This document shows, in pieces, positions 42,850 to 54,088 of a stretch of 64,000 nt of DNA (position 1 is its first letter; every line of letters begins with the position of its first letter). The stretch is from Pseudisothecium myosuroides. Its lineage: Eukaryota; Streptophyta; Bryopsida; Hypnales; Lembophyllaceae. The DNA lies in assembly GCA_951799445.1 (NCBI GenBank), contig OX637290.1, positions 22,872,987 to 22,936,986 on the forward strand. The letters run 5' to 3'. The position numbers and the translations under genes were made by a program. The notes below the pieces were generated by a model. That model made no database searches and was not told where the DNA came from. It saw nothing but the letters and a program-made list of their open reading frames with translations.

Positions 42850-45800
42850 TTGATAGATACGTGTGCAAATGCATTGGAGGACTTGAAGAAGGCCAATGAA
42901 CTTGAGCCTAATGATGTTGCAACATTAAAGAAGCATGGGGTTGTTAACCGATTGATGAAGAAGTTTGCAAATGCATTGGAGGACTTGAACAAGGCTGATC
43001 AACTTGAGCCTAATGATGCTTGGACATTGAGCAGTCGTGGGGTAGTTATGAGAACGATGGGCAAGTATGCAAATGCATTGGAGGACTTGAACAAGGTTGA
43101 TGAACTTCAGCCTAATGATGCATTCGCTTTGAAATGTCGTGCTGAAGTTAAGAGCATGTTTGGCAAGTATGTAGATGCATTGGAGGACTTAAACAAGGTT
43201 GATGAACTTGAGCCTAACAATGCTTTGACGTTAATGAAGCGTGGGGATGTGAATCGAATGATGTGCAAGTATGCAGATGCATTGGAGGATTTGAACAAGG
43301 TTGATGAACTTCAGCCTAATGATGCAATCATTTTGAAATGTTGTGGGGAAGTTAAGAGCAGGTTGCACAAGTTTGCAGATGCATTGGACGACTTGAACAA
43401 GTCTAATGAACTTGAGCCTAAGAATGCTTTGACATTAATGAGGCGTGGGGATGTGAATCGAATGATGGGCAAGTATGTAGATGCATTAGAGGACTTGAAC
43501 AAGGCTGATGAACTTGAGCCTAACAATGCTTTGACATTAATGAGGCGTGGGGATGTGAATCGAATGATGGACAAGTATGCAAATGCATTGGAGGACTTGA
43601 ACAAGGCTAATGAACTTCAGCCTAATGATGCAATTATTTTGAAATGTCATGGGGAAGTTAACCGAAAGATGGACAAGGATGTAGATGCATTGGAGGACTT
43701 GAACAAAGCTAATCAACTTGAGCCTAATGATGCATTTACTTTGAGAATCCGTGGGGAAGTTAAGCGAATGATGGGCAAGCATGCAAAAGCATTGGAAGAT
43801 TTGAATAGAGCTCATGAACTTGAGCCTAATGATGCATTCATTTTGGGAAGTCGTGGGAAAGTTAAGAGCATGTTGGGCAAGTATGCAAATGCAATGGAGG
43901 ACTTGAACAAGGCTGATGAACTTCAACCTAATGATGCATTCACTTTGAAATGCCGTGCAGAAGTTAAGAGCATGTTTGGCAAATATGTCGATGCATTGGA
44001 GGACTTAAACAAGGCCGATGAACTTGAGCCTAACAATGCTTTGACATTATTGAAGCGTGGGGATGTGAATCGAATGATGCGCAAGTATGCAGATGCATTG
44101 GAGGACTTGAATAAGGCCAATGAACTTAAGCCGAATTATGCGTGCACTTTGAAATGTCATGGAGCAGTTAAGCGATTGATGGGCAAGTTTGTAGATGCAT
44201 TGGAGGACTTGAACAAGGCTGATCAACTTGAGCCTAATGATGCCTGGACATTGACAAATCGTGGAGAAGTTATGCAAATGATGGGCAAGTATGCAGATGT
44301 ATTGGAGGACTTGAACAAGGCTGATCAACTTCAGCCTAATGATGCATTTACTTTGAAATGTCGTGGGGAAGTTAAAAGCAAGTTGGACAAGTATGCAAAT
44401 GCATTGGAGGACTTGAACAAGGCTAATGAACTTGAGCCTAATAATGCATTTAATTTGGGAAGTCGTGGCGAAATTAAGCGAATGATGGGCAAGCATGCAG
44501 ATGCATTTGAGGACTTGAACAAGGCTAATGAACTTCAGCCCAATGATGCTTTGACATTAAAGAGGCGTGGGGATGTGAATCGAATAATGGGCAAGTGTGT
44601 AGAAGCATTGGAAGATTTGAATAGAGCTCATGAACTTAAGCCTAATGATGCATTCACTTTGGGAAGTCGTGGGGAAGTTAACAGCAAGTTGTGCAAGTTT
44701 GCAGATGCATTGGAGGACTTGAACAAGGCTAATGAACTTGAGCCTAACAATTCTTTGACATTAATGAGGCGTGGAAATGTGAATCGCATGATGGGCAAGT
44801 ATGCAGTTGCATTGGAAGACTTGACTAAGGCTGATGAACTTCTCCCTTATGATGCTTGTATATTAAAGTGGCGTGGGGATGTGAATCGATTGATGCACAA
44901 GTATGAAGTTGCATTGGAGGATTTGAACAAGGCTGATGAACTTGAACCTAATGATGATTGGACATTGAGCAGTCGTGGTGTAGTTAAGAAAATGATGGGC
45001 AAGTACGCTGATGCATTGGAGGACCTAAATAAGGCAAATGAACTTGCGCCTAATGATGTTTGGATATTAAGAATTCGTGGGCAAGTTAAGAGAGAAATGG
45101 ATGAGTATACAGATGCGTTGGATGACTTCAACAAGGCTAATGAACTTGAGCCTAATGATGCTTGGACTTTAAAGAGGCGCGGGGATGTTAAGAGAATGAT
45201 GGGCATATACGTAGAGGCATTGGTGGACTTGAACAAGGCTGATGAACTTCAATCTAATGATGCATTCTATTTGTCGAGTCGTGGAGAAGCTAAGAGCATG
45301 TTAGACAAGTATGCAGATGCATTGGAGGACTTTAACAAGGATAATGAACTTGAGCCTAACAATGCTTTGACATTACAGAGGCGTGGGCATGTGAATCAAA
45401 TGATGGGCAATTATGCAGATGCATTGGAGGATTTGAACAAGGTTGATGAACTTAAGCCTAATGATGCTTGGACATTAAAGAGGCGTGGGGATGTGAATCA
45501 AATGATGGGCAAATATGCAGATACATTGGAGGACTTGAACAAGGCTAATGAACTTCAGCCTAATGATGCATTCACTTTGGATAGTCTTGGGTTAGTTAAG
45601 AAAATGATGGGCAAGTATGCCGATGCATTGAAAGACTTAAATAAGGCAAGTGAACTTCAAGCTCATGATGTTTGGACATTAATAAGTCGTGGACAAGTTA
45701 AGCAAATAATGGGCGAGTATGCAAATGCATTGGAGGACTTGAACAAGGCTGATGAACTTCACCCTAATGATGCTTTGACTTTAAAGTGGCGTGGGGATGT

Positions 45801-46512
45801 TAAGAGAATGATGGGCATATACGTAGATGCATTGGAGGACTTGAACAAGGCTGATGAACTTCAGCCTAATGATGCTTTGACATTAAAGAGGCGTGGGGAT
45901 GTTAAGATATGGATGGGCATGTATGTAGATGCATTGGAGGACTTGAACAAGTCTGATGAACTTCAATCTAATGATGCATTCACTTTAAGAAGTCGTGGGG
46001 AAGTTAAACAATTGATGCGCAAGTATGCAAATGCATTGGAAGACTTGAACAAGGCTGATGAACTTCGGCCTAACAATGCTTTGACATTAATGACACGTGG
46101 GGATGTGAATCGATTGATGGGCAAGTATGCAGATGCATTGGTGGACTTGAACAAGGCTGATGAACTTAAACCTAAAGATGCATTCACTTTGAAAAATCGT
46201 GGGGATGCTAAGAAAATGTTGGGCAAGTATGCGGATGCATTGGAGGACTTGAACAAGGCTCATGAACTTCAGCCTAATGATGCTTGGACACTAATTAGGC
46301 GTGGGGAAGTTCAGATAATGATGGGCAAGTATGCAGATGCATTGAATGATTTGAACAAGGCTGATGAACTTATGCCTAATGATGCTTGGACATTACAGAC
46401 TCGTTGGGAACTAAAGAGAATGATGCACAAATTGAGGACCGGAATTTGGTTGACAATCTTGAGCCTAATGCTGTTTTTAATTTATGGACTGGCGGAAAAG
46501 TTAAGAGAATGA
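42850..46512 (+). CDS. Giant TPR-repeat protein, about 36 near-identical 34-residue units
   Basis: An uninterrupted 1,220-codon frame is made almost wholly of the unit (N)DA-x-TLKRRGDVKRMMGKYADALEDL followed by NKADELEPN. Aligned on Pro32 it has Gly8, Gly15, Tyr17, Ala20, Ala27 and Leu30, the hallmark positions of a TPR. Such arrays form right-handed superhelices that bind other proteins. There is no signal peptide, membrane segment or catalytic domain. The frame opens after stops, with no good start: TTG at 42850 is only the first sense codon, and the first ATG is inside unit 2. The last units are frameshifted. It may be a pseudogene or may use a start in an unseen exon. DNA units are 102 bp and strongly homogenised; an 816-bp (8-unit) block is duplicated. 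Minus-strand frames across the array are shadows. Confidence 0.75.
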   Translation: MIDTCANALEDLKKANELEPNDVATLKKHGVVNRLMKKFANALEDLNKADQLEPNDAWTLSSRGVVMRTMGKYANALEDLNKVDELQPNDAFALKCRAEVKSMFGKYVDALEDLNKVDELEPNNALTLMKRGDVNRMMCKYADALEDLNKVDELQPNDAIILKCCGEVKSRLHKFADALDDLNKSNELEPKNALTLMRRGDVNRMMGKYVDALEDLNKADELEPNNALTLMRRGDVNRMMDKYANALEDLNKANELQPNDAIILKCHGEVNRKMDKDVDALEDLNKANQLEPNDAFTLRIRGEVKRMMGKHAKALEDLNRAHELEPNDAFILGSRGKVKSMLGKYANAMEDLNKADELQPNDAFTLKCRAEVKSMFGKYVDALEDLNKADELEPNNALTLLKRGDVNRMMRKYADALEDLNKANELKPNYACTLKCHGAVKRLMGKFVDALEDLNKADQLEPNDAWTLTNRGEVMQMMGKYADVLEDLNKADQLQPNDAFTLKCRGEVKSKLDKYANALEDLNKANELEPNNAFNLGSRGEIKRMMGKHADAFEDLNKANELQPNDALTLKRRGDVNRIMGKCVEALEDLNRAHELKPNDAFTLGSRGEVNSKLCKFADALEDLNKANELEPNNSLTLMRRGNVNRMMGKYAVALEDLTKADELLPYDACILKWRGDVNRLMHKYEVALEDLNKADELEPNDDWTLSSRGVVKKMMGKYADALEDLNKANELAPNDVWILRIRGQVKREMDEYTDALDDFNKANELEPNDAWTLKRRGDVKRMMGIYVEALVDLNKADELQSNDAFYLSSRGEAKSMLDKYADALEDFNKDNELEPNNALTLQRRGHVNQMMGNYADALEDLNKVDELKPNDAWTLKRRGDVNQMMGKYADTLEDLNKANELQPNDAFTLDSLGLVKKMMGKYADALKDLNKASELQAHDVWTLISRGQVKQIMGEYANALEDLNKADELHPNDALTLKWRGDVKRMMGIYVDALEDLNKADELQPNDALTLKRRGDVKIWMGMYVDALEDLNKSDELQSNDAFTLRSRGEVKQLMRKYANALEDLNKADELRPNNALTLMTRGDVNRLMGKYADALVDLNKADELKPKDAFTLKNRGDAKKMLGKYADALEDLNKAHELQPNDAWTLIRRGEVQIMMGKYADALNDLNKADELMPNDAWTLQTRWELKRMMHKLRTGIWLTILSLMLFLIYGLAEKLRE

Positions 46513-46712
46513 TTGGCAAGTGTGCTGATGTATTGGAGGACCTAAACAAGGTTGATGAATTTGAGTCCAATGATGCTTTTACTTTAAAGAATTATAGGGA
46601 AGTAAAAGGAATGTTTGGCAAGTATACATATGCTTTAGAGGATGTTGATAAGGCTCATGATCTTGAGTATACTGGTGCTTTATTTAATCATGTCACAGTT
46701 TTGTTTTATTGA
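46428..46712 (+). pseudogene. Frameshifted last TPR units
   Basis: After MMHK the register breaks: about 16 bases expected between AAG/CAC-AAA and GAGGAC are missing. The TPR pattern continues in another frame as NLEPNAVFNLWTGGKVKRMI then GKCADVLEDLNKVDEFESND, for about 2.5 more units, more diverged than the core, ending FNHVTVLFY and a stop at 46712. Diverged edge units around a homogenised core are typical of repeat arrays evolving by unequal exchange. Confidence 0.75.
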
Positions 46713-48031
46713 AGTCTTTAATTTAGGGTGGTTTTATTTTATCTAATATTTCATTGTTTATCTTTTGGATTTTTCAATTGATTGTAATTGATCCTCTTTT
46801 TAACTATACTTGAAATTAAAAATGATGTCACCTAGAAAGGCAAGCATTAATATTTAGTCATTAGCTTTTTGTGAATTGTTTAATCTTCCTTCAATGATTA
46901 ATTTTTTTCGCTAGTGTGGTCTTCTTTTATCCACATTCAGTATTGAAGAAATTATGGTATTGTATTGAAAAGAGTCATATTCAATTTTGGTATATGATTT
47001 CACAGTGAAATGCTCAATAATTTGTTTTTGATATTATTGTGTTTGCACAATTGTATATGTTCGGTTGCTCAAGGATAATAACATTATTTTGTTGGTGCTT
47101 ATGTATATATGCATCTTGATGATGATCTTGGTATTGAAGTACCTTGTTTATTCATAAATTTTTTGTAACACAAATGTTAATATAGATTTTGGATGTTTTT
47201 TCTTCCATGTTATATTGGAAGATGAAAACATACCAATTAATAAGATGTTGAAATTGTTGAGGACTGTTAGTATTTGATAAATGGATTTTTGCAAGAAACA
47301 CTTCACGTTTTTCTATCAAGACTGCGTTTTCTAGCCATGGAACCAGAAATATTATGTAATACTACAAATATTATGTCTTTGTAGCGCCCCGGTAGATCTA
47401 AACCGTCAATTTAAGAGTACTACAGAAGCCACTAGAAGTAGAAAATAGCAGAAAAGGGGTCTGTGGAGTTTTTCATTTTTAGTAATTCAAAAAAAATTCA
47501 AAAAAATTCCATAGAAAAAGACATTTTACTAGAGAAGATTAGTTGCGCTTGCATTGCACCAAAAAATTCATGAAGGAAATTTTTTTCCTCTTCGTAGCTT
47601 TTGCGCAAAAGAAGGGCACTTTGACCCCATGTGTGCAACCGACATATTGCTATTTTCATAAAAACTCGTCGTCATCCCTTGCAATGTTAGTAGACCTCCA
47701 ACATGTCCAATTTGTGGCTTCAAATTTGCTTTTTTGGATCAAAAATAGGACTAAAACCCTCCAAAATGGCCAAGGTGGACACCCAATTGAGGGCAGGTTA
47801 AAAATAGTAAACTAATTTGGAAAAAATTGAAAAAATTACTCAATGTCTGAAACTATTGCATCTATTTTCATTCCAAATTTTATGCCAAATGAACAAACGA
47901 TGCAAAAGTTATGAGTGAAAAACAATTGTTTGAGGGCAAGGCGACAAGAAATAGGACAAGTGTTTCTTGCAATCACCAAAATTCTATTGCATTTTTGTAC
48001 CAATCACAATCTTGGTTCATCATATAAGTTT
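46713..48031. other. Intergenic DNA downstream of the TPR array
   Basis: AT-rich, no gene recognised. TGTAGCGCCCCGGTAG at 47380 resembles the start of many plant LTRs (TGTAACGCCCC), but no matching end or duplication was found. Confidence 0.4.
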
Positions 48032-48665
48032 TACTCCCTCCATTCCAAAATGATCTTCTAGTTGGCCTTAGTTTCTTGTCCCAAAATGATTTTCCTACTG
48101 GGATTGGATTATGCATCATAATACACCTACATTTAAAAAACCATGAGTTCCCTTTGGGTACATTTCTAGTAATTTTAGAAAGCTTTCCGCAAGGAGGGAG
48201 GCATGGACTTTGTTTCGTAACGTTAGGACCTACAGTCTGAAAGTTATTGAATTTTAAAGTTTTTATAAATTAGAAAATTGAATTAAATTATCTTTTTATT
48301 TTGGAAAAAACATAAATTTTACATCGCGTTTCCAAATGCCACAAAACAAAAGCCTTTGTGCATAAAGCTTTCTATTGGTACTATTTTGTGGCGTTTGGAC
48401 CTACGATGTGAAAGTTATAGTTTTTTTTAAATTAAAAAATAATTAAATTATTTTTATTTTGTAAAAATCATACGGAGTAACTTTTACATCGCATGTCCAA
48501 ACGCCACAAAACAAAGCCCTTATACTCTTTTGTGCATAAAGCTTCTTATTTGTACAAAGAATACAACCTCTTACACTACGGTGTGAAAGTTATTGAATTT
48601 CAAATTTTTAATGAATTAAAATTTTAGAAAATTATTTTTACTTTTATTTTGGTTGTGGCAACAAC
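48032..48665. repeat. Stowaway-like terminus and dispersed repeat family in reverse
   Basis: TACTCCCTCCATTCCAAAATGATCTTC at 48032 matches the end of the MITE at 11743 but has no partner end nearby. From about 48170 three units of 'aagctttc..ttggta..ttgtggcgtttggacctacg.tgtgaaagttat' are the reverse complement of the 32.6-33.4 kb repeat ('ccataactttcccaccgtaggtccaaa.gccac.aaacaaagccc'). Confidence 0.5.
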
Positions 48666-49489
48666 ACAATGCACAATAGTTATAATTAAGCCAAATCGAT
48701 ATAAATTTTGGACTTTTCAAAATTTGGAGAAGGTGCGATAATGAACTCCACATGTCATTGCTAATACAACAATTTTTGTTGTAGCTTTACAAAGTTCATT
48801 CATGTGTATCCGTACATGAGATTGTGAGTTCGCTCACAAAATGGTTCATTACAATGTCATTGGTGAGTCCCTTTCATTATTGTTTTACATTATTTAAAAA
48901 AAAAAATTCAAGTTCAAATTTAGAATGATTCTATTTTACATTTATAGCTGTGTTATTTTAATCATTTTGAAGTGTACTATAAGAAATTTTACATTTATTT
49001 CACTGTTACATATAAAATATTAAAAAAATGTTTCATTTGCTCTTGTGGCCTATAGCTCTTGCTTTGTCTTAAACATTTTGAGGAGTCCTCCCATGCACTA
49101 AAACCAAGATACCAAGATGCCAAGACACATCCAAAATATTTTTGAATCTTTTTGAGTTGAAAAATCTACTTACAATATAACACGTGATTTACAATTTCCT
49201 TTCAAGATGTTGGACTCTTTATCAATGTAATTAAGCCAGTTTTATTGTACACCTATAAGAAGAGGATTGTTATTATGTGAGTATAGAAGTGTGAGCCCAT
49301 GAGCCTAAAATACTACACACCTATGTTATAAGTGTATATACTATAGAACTTGTCTATGATTATAGGGTATATATGTTACAAATACCCATATTATAAGTGT
49401 TTATGATATATACCCCTTCTATAGTGTGTGGTATCTATATTATAGATACCTATATTATAGGCTCAATGCTCACAATTAGTAGAAAACAC

Positions 49490-49609
49490 AGGAATTTTGA
49501 CAGAATTTTGTTGATTTGGTCGCATTGTCTCGGTCAATTTTCTGTTGAAATCAACAGAAAATTGACCGGGACAACGCGACCAAATCAACAAAATTCTGTC
49601 AAAATTCCT
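49490..49609. repeat. Near-perfect hairpin with 59-bp arms
   Basis: The left arm 49490-49548 and right arm 49551-49609 are complementary at 57 of 59 positions around a 2-base centre (AA). The arms start AGGAATTTTGACAGAATTTT. Weak complementarity continues outside. No target duplication was identified, so it may be a tiny foldback element or a small-RNA-type hairpin. Confidence 0.75.
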
Positions 49610-50090
49610 ACATTTTATATGTGCAAGCTTGCATTCTTGGGCTCACATACTAGCACCGTTGTCTGTAAGAGTACTTAACTAAGATACAAACCACCTATTT
49701 AAAACAGCTAGTTAACTCCTAAACAACCATAAGGCCACATGATGACTTCTACATTATACATTTATAGAAATGTGAAATGTGAACCTTACTAACAACCCAG
49801 GAAAAACTAAGAGACCCTAGATGATATTTTTTTTGTTGAATTCGTTGATGCAATCCAATAAATAAATTACCTTCTTTTGACAGGGTTTGCCATCTCCAAT
49901 AAAGAAAGTCAACCCTAACCTTTGTGCGACAATGCTATGATTATTTGGATGGCTCTATCTATAGCTAGCTAAGATTGTAAAATGGAGTAAAATGTTTGTT
50001 CATCCACTTTGTTTTTTTAATTGCATGAGTATATTTTTAGTGGAATATTATAAATTTTCTTATTATTGACTTTTCTATTAAAGAAGATGT

Positions 50091-51639
50091 TCAACCCTTA
50101 AAGTTCCAAGGCCCTTTTTTCCTCTAAATACACTCAAAATTGCTATTTTTGTTGTAAAAAAAAATTGTTTTCCCTATTTAATTACAAGATCTTGCACTAC
50201 ATGATTTGAGAAAGGTGTCAAAGAGATTTCAAAATCTTTGACTGTGTACATTGCAAGATATTTGGATTTGAAAAGCAAAAAAAATAAATTTTGTAGCTTG
50301 CTCAACTATAATTTTTTGCTTTCAATCTTCTTTACTTACAATCTTTACACTATTAATTTAGATTTTATAACTTTTCATGTTCAAGAATTTAGTTGAAAGC
50401 TAAAAAAAATCCAAAAAAATGCACTTGATTTTTATTCTTGAACCTCTAAAAGCCCAAGGCTTTCTTTGAGCTTCTCAAGATTTGCTTTAAACTGAACAAA
50501 AAATCAACATTTTGACAAGGTTTTTTAATTTAAAAAAAAAAATTATAGCCGTACAAATTCAAACTAGACATACAAGAGATCACATGGAAAAAGAAAATAT
50601 CATTTTTGGATTGAAATATTATAATGTTAGATCATGAGGGTAGTAAAACTGTGAAAGTAATTTGAAGTCTTTTAATCCTGTTTTCACATGTCAAATCTGA
50701 AAAATTGATCTCCAAAAAAATATGAGGTTAACTCCTAAAGTCCCATTGGTCCTACGGAGGCCAAAATGCAACTTCGGGTAGGCTCATATGGTCTCAATAT
50801 TCATCATAATCTTCTAAAACTTTTTGTGAAGCTAGAAAAATATTTCAACTTCTTGGAAATATAATTTTTATCTCAATCGGTGTTTAGAAGCAAAAGTTAT
50901 GGCACAAAAAGCCAAAAATGGAAGTCCGCAGGCAACCCAAAAAATTAAAAAAATTAAAAAAAAAATTCTTAAATATTTTTGTTTACATATGAGACTTTGA
51001 TTCATTCAATTTGAACTAGTGATGAAAAAGTTATAGACAATCTTGTTTTTCGGGCAATCTAAGCATGTTCTTAAAAAAAACTTTTTGTTCAACTTTGATT
51101 GCTAATTTCTTCCAATCCGTACGGTCAAGTTTCATGAAATTTTTACCACGTGATCTCAGACAAGTGAAGTATACGATCCTATGGTTAGATTCTAAAAAAA
51201 ACATTTTTTCTGCTTTCATAGGTGAATGTAGCAAAAATGGCAGTTTTGAGTGTTTTTTGACAGAAAAATGGCCTTGGGACTTTAGGGGTTAAAGGTTTTT
51301 GCATGGATAAGCCCAATCCATTTACAACTTTTTAAAATCTACTCTACGATTTTGTTAAGTGAATTTTTAATGTGATTTTTTCTCCAACGTCTAGTATTTT
51401 TGAGGCTCATTTCCAAGAGCCACCAACATTAGAAAATGAAGATTTGCAATGGATACCTTGAATTTATAGAAAAATCATAATCATTCATTTTCAAAATCGG
51501 ATTTTTGATGCTAAAACTAGACTTCATAAAGAATTTTTAAAGGATATAAACTATTAAAAATAATATTTTAGTAAGATTTTATTTAAATTCAAAGTACTGT
51601 CAGAACCAAAATTTGGTGCCTCGGGCATTTAGGGGTTAA
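50091..51639. mobile_element. TTAA-family element, copy 6, split by copy 7
   Basis: Begins TCAACCCTTAAAGTTCCAAGGCCC (left TTAA mutated) and appears to end GGGCATTTAGGGGTTAA at 51636-51639. Copy 7 lies inside it. Removing copy 7 leaves about 985 bp, close to the other members. The nested structure is inferred from end positions and orientation only. Confidence 0.4.
50728..51292. mobile_element. TTAA-family element, copy 7 (565 bp)
   Basis: Opens TTAACTCCTAAAGTCCCATTGG and closes TTGGGACTTTAGGGGTTAA, with intact TTAA on each side. Shorter than the others, so it is an internally deleted member. It shares the 'tcatatggtctcaatattcat' and 'cttgtttttcgggcaatct' blocks with copy 3. Confidence 0.7.
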
Positions 51640-52766
51640 AACTTTTTAAAGTAGAAGTACAATATTGAGCAAAAAACAAAACTGTTTCCAACCACAAACT
51701 GCAAACAAAATCGACCAAACATTGGTTGCAATATTGAGAGTCTTGTAGCCAATCATAATGCACCACAACTAAGGTAGGTATCCTTAAACCGTCACAAATT
51801 GCTCCTGTGCCTAATTACTACTATTGGACTATTCAAATTCTTCTATATTCTTATTGACAAGGGAAAGGAGGTTCCAACGCACCAAAGAACGCAACATTTG
51901 GATACTGTATGCAAAAGTTATGAAGGAACAAAGTTTGGTTCTAAAAGCGTTTCTTCCACAGAGGTACATAACTGATTTTGGAAATGTACACACAATGAAG
52001 ATAGCGCTTTAAGTTCAGTGGCGGTTTTGGGATACCTAGCTTATGCCCGGACTTGCACCATAATTGATCACTATTCATCTCCCCTGTGCAAAAATAGAGC
52101 AACCTATACCACCATAATGGGAAGTGGTCAGAAATGGGTGGGCTACTAGAAAATAGAAAATACAGTAGGAGTCAAAGTGAGATAAATGCAACTCCTCTTC
52201 TCCTTTCGAGGAAAATTGACTCATAAGCGTTTTGAGATGTGCACCCCTTTTGAAAATCTGGATCACCGCTCAGAAAGACCGACACGTTCTGGACACCCCA
52301 TCTTCTGGACATCCAAAATTTTATAAATTGAGATGTACTGTACCCTAGAGCCTGGCAAGCACCTTTTGATATAAGTTACAGCAACATCAAAATATACATA
52401 GCAGTGTGTCAAAAAAAAAAATTTAAGAAAAAAATTCTAATATACATATACATAGATATATGCATATGTGTATAAATCAGCTACTCTTGTGCTTATTATT
52501 AAAAAAAATTAGTGACATCTGCACTACCAGCAGTAAATAATACATTCTGATCCAAAACCTGGCTCTCCCAAGTCCCAACCCTGCACACTGTTGAAAGCCA
52601 AGTCACTTGACACGCAATCAACAGAAGGATGCTGTGGACACTAAGTGTCCAATGGATGACAGAGGATCCTTCTATATATAATAGAACTGCAAATGTTCAT
52701 TCTTGGAATTTTGTGTGAAAAGGAAAGGTCTTACACAATAATTTGATCTCCAATGACATAACATTG
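51640..52766. other. Intergenic DNA, nothing recognised
   Basis: AT-rich with a (TA)-biased patch (atatacatatacatagatatatgcatatg) at about 52440-52470. No supported gene. Confidence 0.5.
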
Positions 52767-53758
52767 TTAACCCCTAAAGGACCAGCATGCGTTTTTTGGC
52801 CGTATAGAAATTTTGGGCAAGTCCGTGTGACTAGAGATTTTTATATTTTAACCTGAAATTTTAATAGAAGGTGGGCGCAAGGAATATCTTTCATATGCAC
52901 TAAATTTCAGGACATTTGGAAATAGGAGTCAAAAGTTATGGCCAAATATGTTACTTTTTTTCGTAACTGGGCAGTCCGGGCAGCAAGAAAAATTTGGCAA
53001 AAATTTGATTTTTTTTTTAAATATTTTTTTTCTTGTAGATTATATTTTTGTCTATCTGGAAAGCTTTGATTCATTTCATTTGGATTTGTTACGAAAAAGT
53101 TATGGACATTCTTGTTTTTCGGGCAATTAGAGCATCTTCTTGAAAAAAATAACTTGTAGGATTCATTTCTAAATGCTATTTTTGCAATTTAAAAAAAATA
53201 AAAAATTCTCATGGTTTAGTTTACTTGCTAGAACAATCTCACCATTGGGATTAGTGTATTTTAATTCCATCTAAAATATATTAATGTTTTAGATTTTCCT
53301 TCTATCTCATACCTACTTCTACTTAATATATTTTTTAGGAATGATAATTAAGTTTTTTTGAATATTTTTTTTCCCCTAGACTCTCAACTCAATTCTCCAC
53401 TATAAAGATTTGAAGCACAAAACTCTGTAGTGCAAAAAATTTAAGTGCAAAGTGTTTCAAGTTAAAAAATCTAGTCCCGCAATGTGCTGAAATACTTGTT
53501 TTTTCCACTTTAAACGCAGATTTCTTGCAATTTGAGCGGTCAAAAATTCTGAAATTTTTTCCACACATTCTCATACTAGTTAGGTGTAAGATCCTACGAT
53601 TAGATGTGGAAAAAAAACATTTTTCATTTTTTTTTACTCCTTGCTATAGAAATGGCAGTTTTGATGGTTTAATATTAAAATTTTGAAATATATGTTTTAA
53701 TGTAGAAATCCAATGAAGTTTGACCAAGCTCAATCATGAAATGCCCTTTAAGGGTTAA
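52767..53758 (+). mobile_element. TTAA-family element, copy 8 (left arm of an inverted pair)
   Basis: Opens TTAACCCCTAAAGGACCAGCATGCG and closes CCCTTTAAGGGTTAA. From its start to about 53672 it is the near-exact reverse complement of copy 9. Its last about 85 bp are unrelated to copy 9, so that end was replaced or comes from another member. Confidence 0.7.
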
Positions 53759-54088
53759 ACAAATGATGATTCATATGGTACCAAAAAGGCTGATTTCCGT
53801 GGTGACTAGCCTGTCCATCTAGGGTTAACACCTAAAAGATGGGCCTATGCCCATAGATTCAAGCTTTACAATCCTTCTCTTTTCTTGCTGCCATTTTGCA
53901 ACTACATACGAATGAAATTTCTTACATTTATTTTTTAGAGATGAAATCCCATGTCTTCTATAAATGCTAAAAATTTCACATTTTTTTGTGTGATTTTGAA
54001 ATTATTGTGAATTTTTTTAAAGAAAAATGAAGGAAATTGATATCAAATATAAAATATGCTCAATCGTAATGTAGAACATCATGGTGTA

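Noticed and set aside
43107..46570. Minus-strand frames of 60-150 codons across the TPR array (repeats such as LFKSSNASAYLP)
   Set aside because: They are periodic shadows of the 102-bp plus-strand TPR units.
47380..47410. Start of another LTR (TGTAGCGCCCCGG)
   Set aside because: Only the first bases resemble a plant LTR start; no matching end, duplication or second copy was found.
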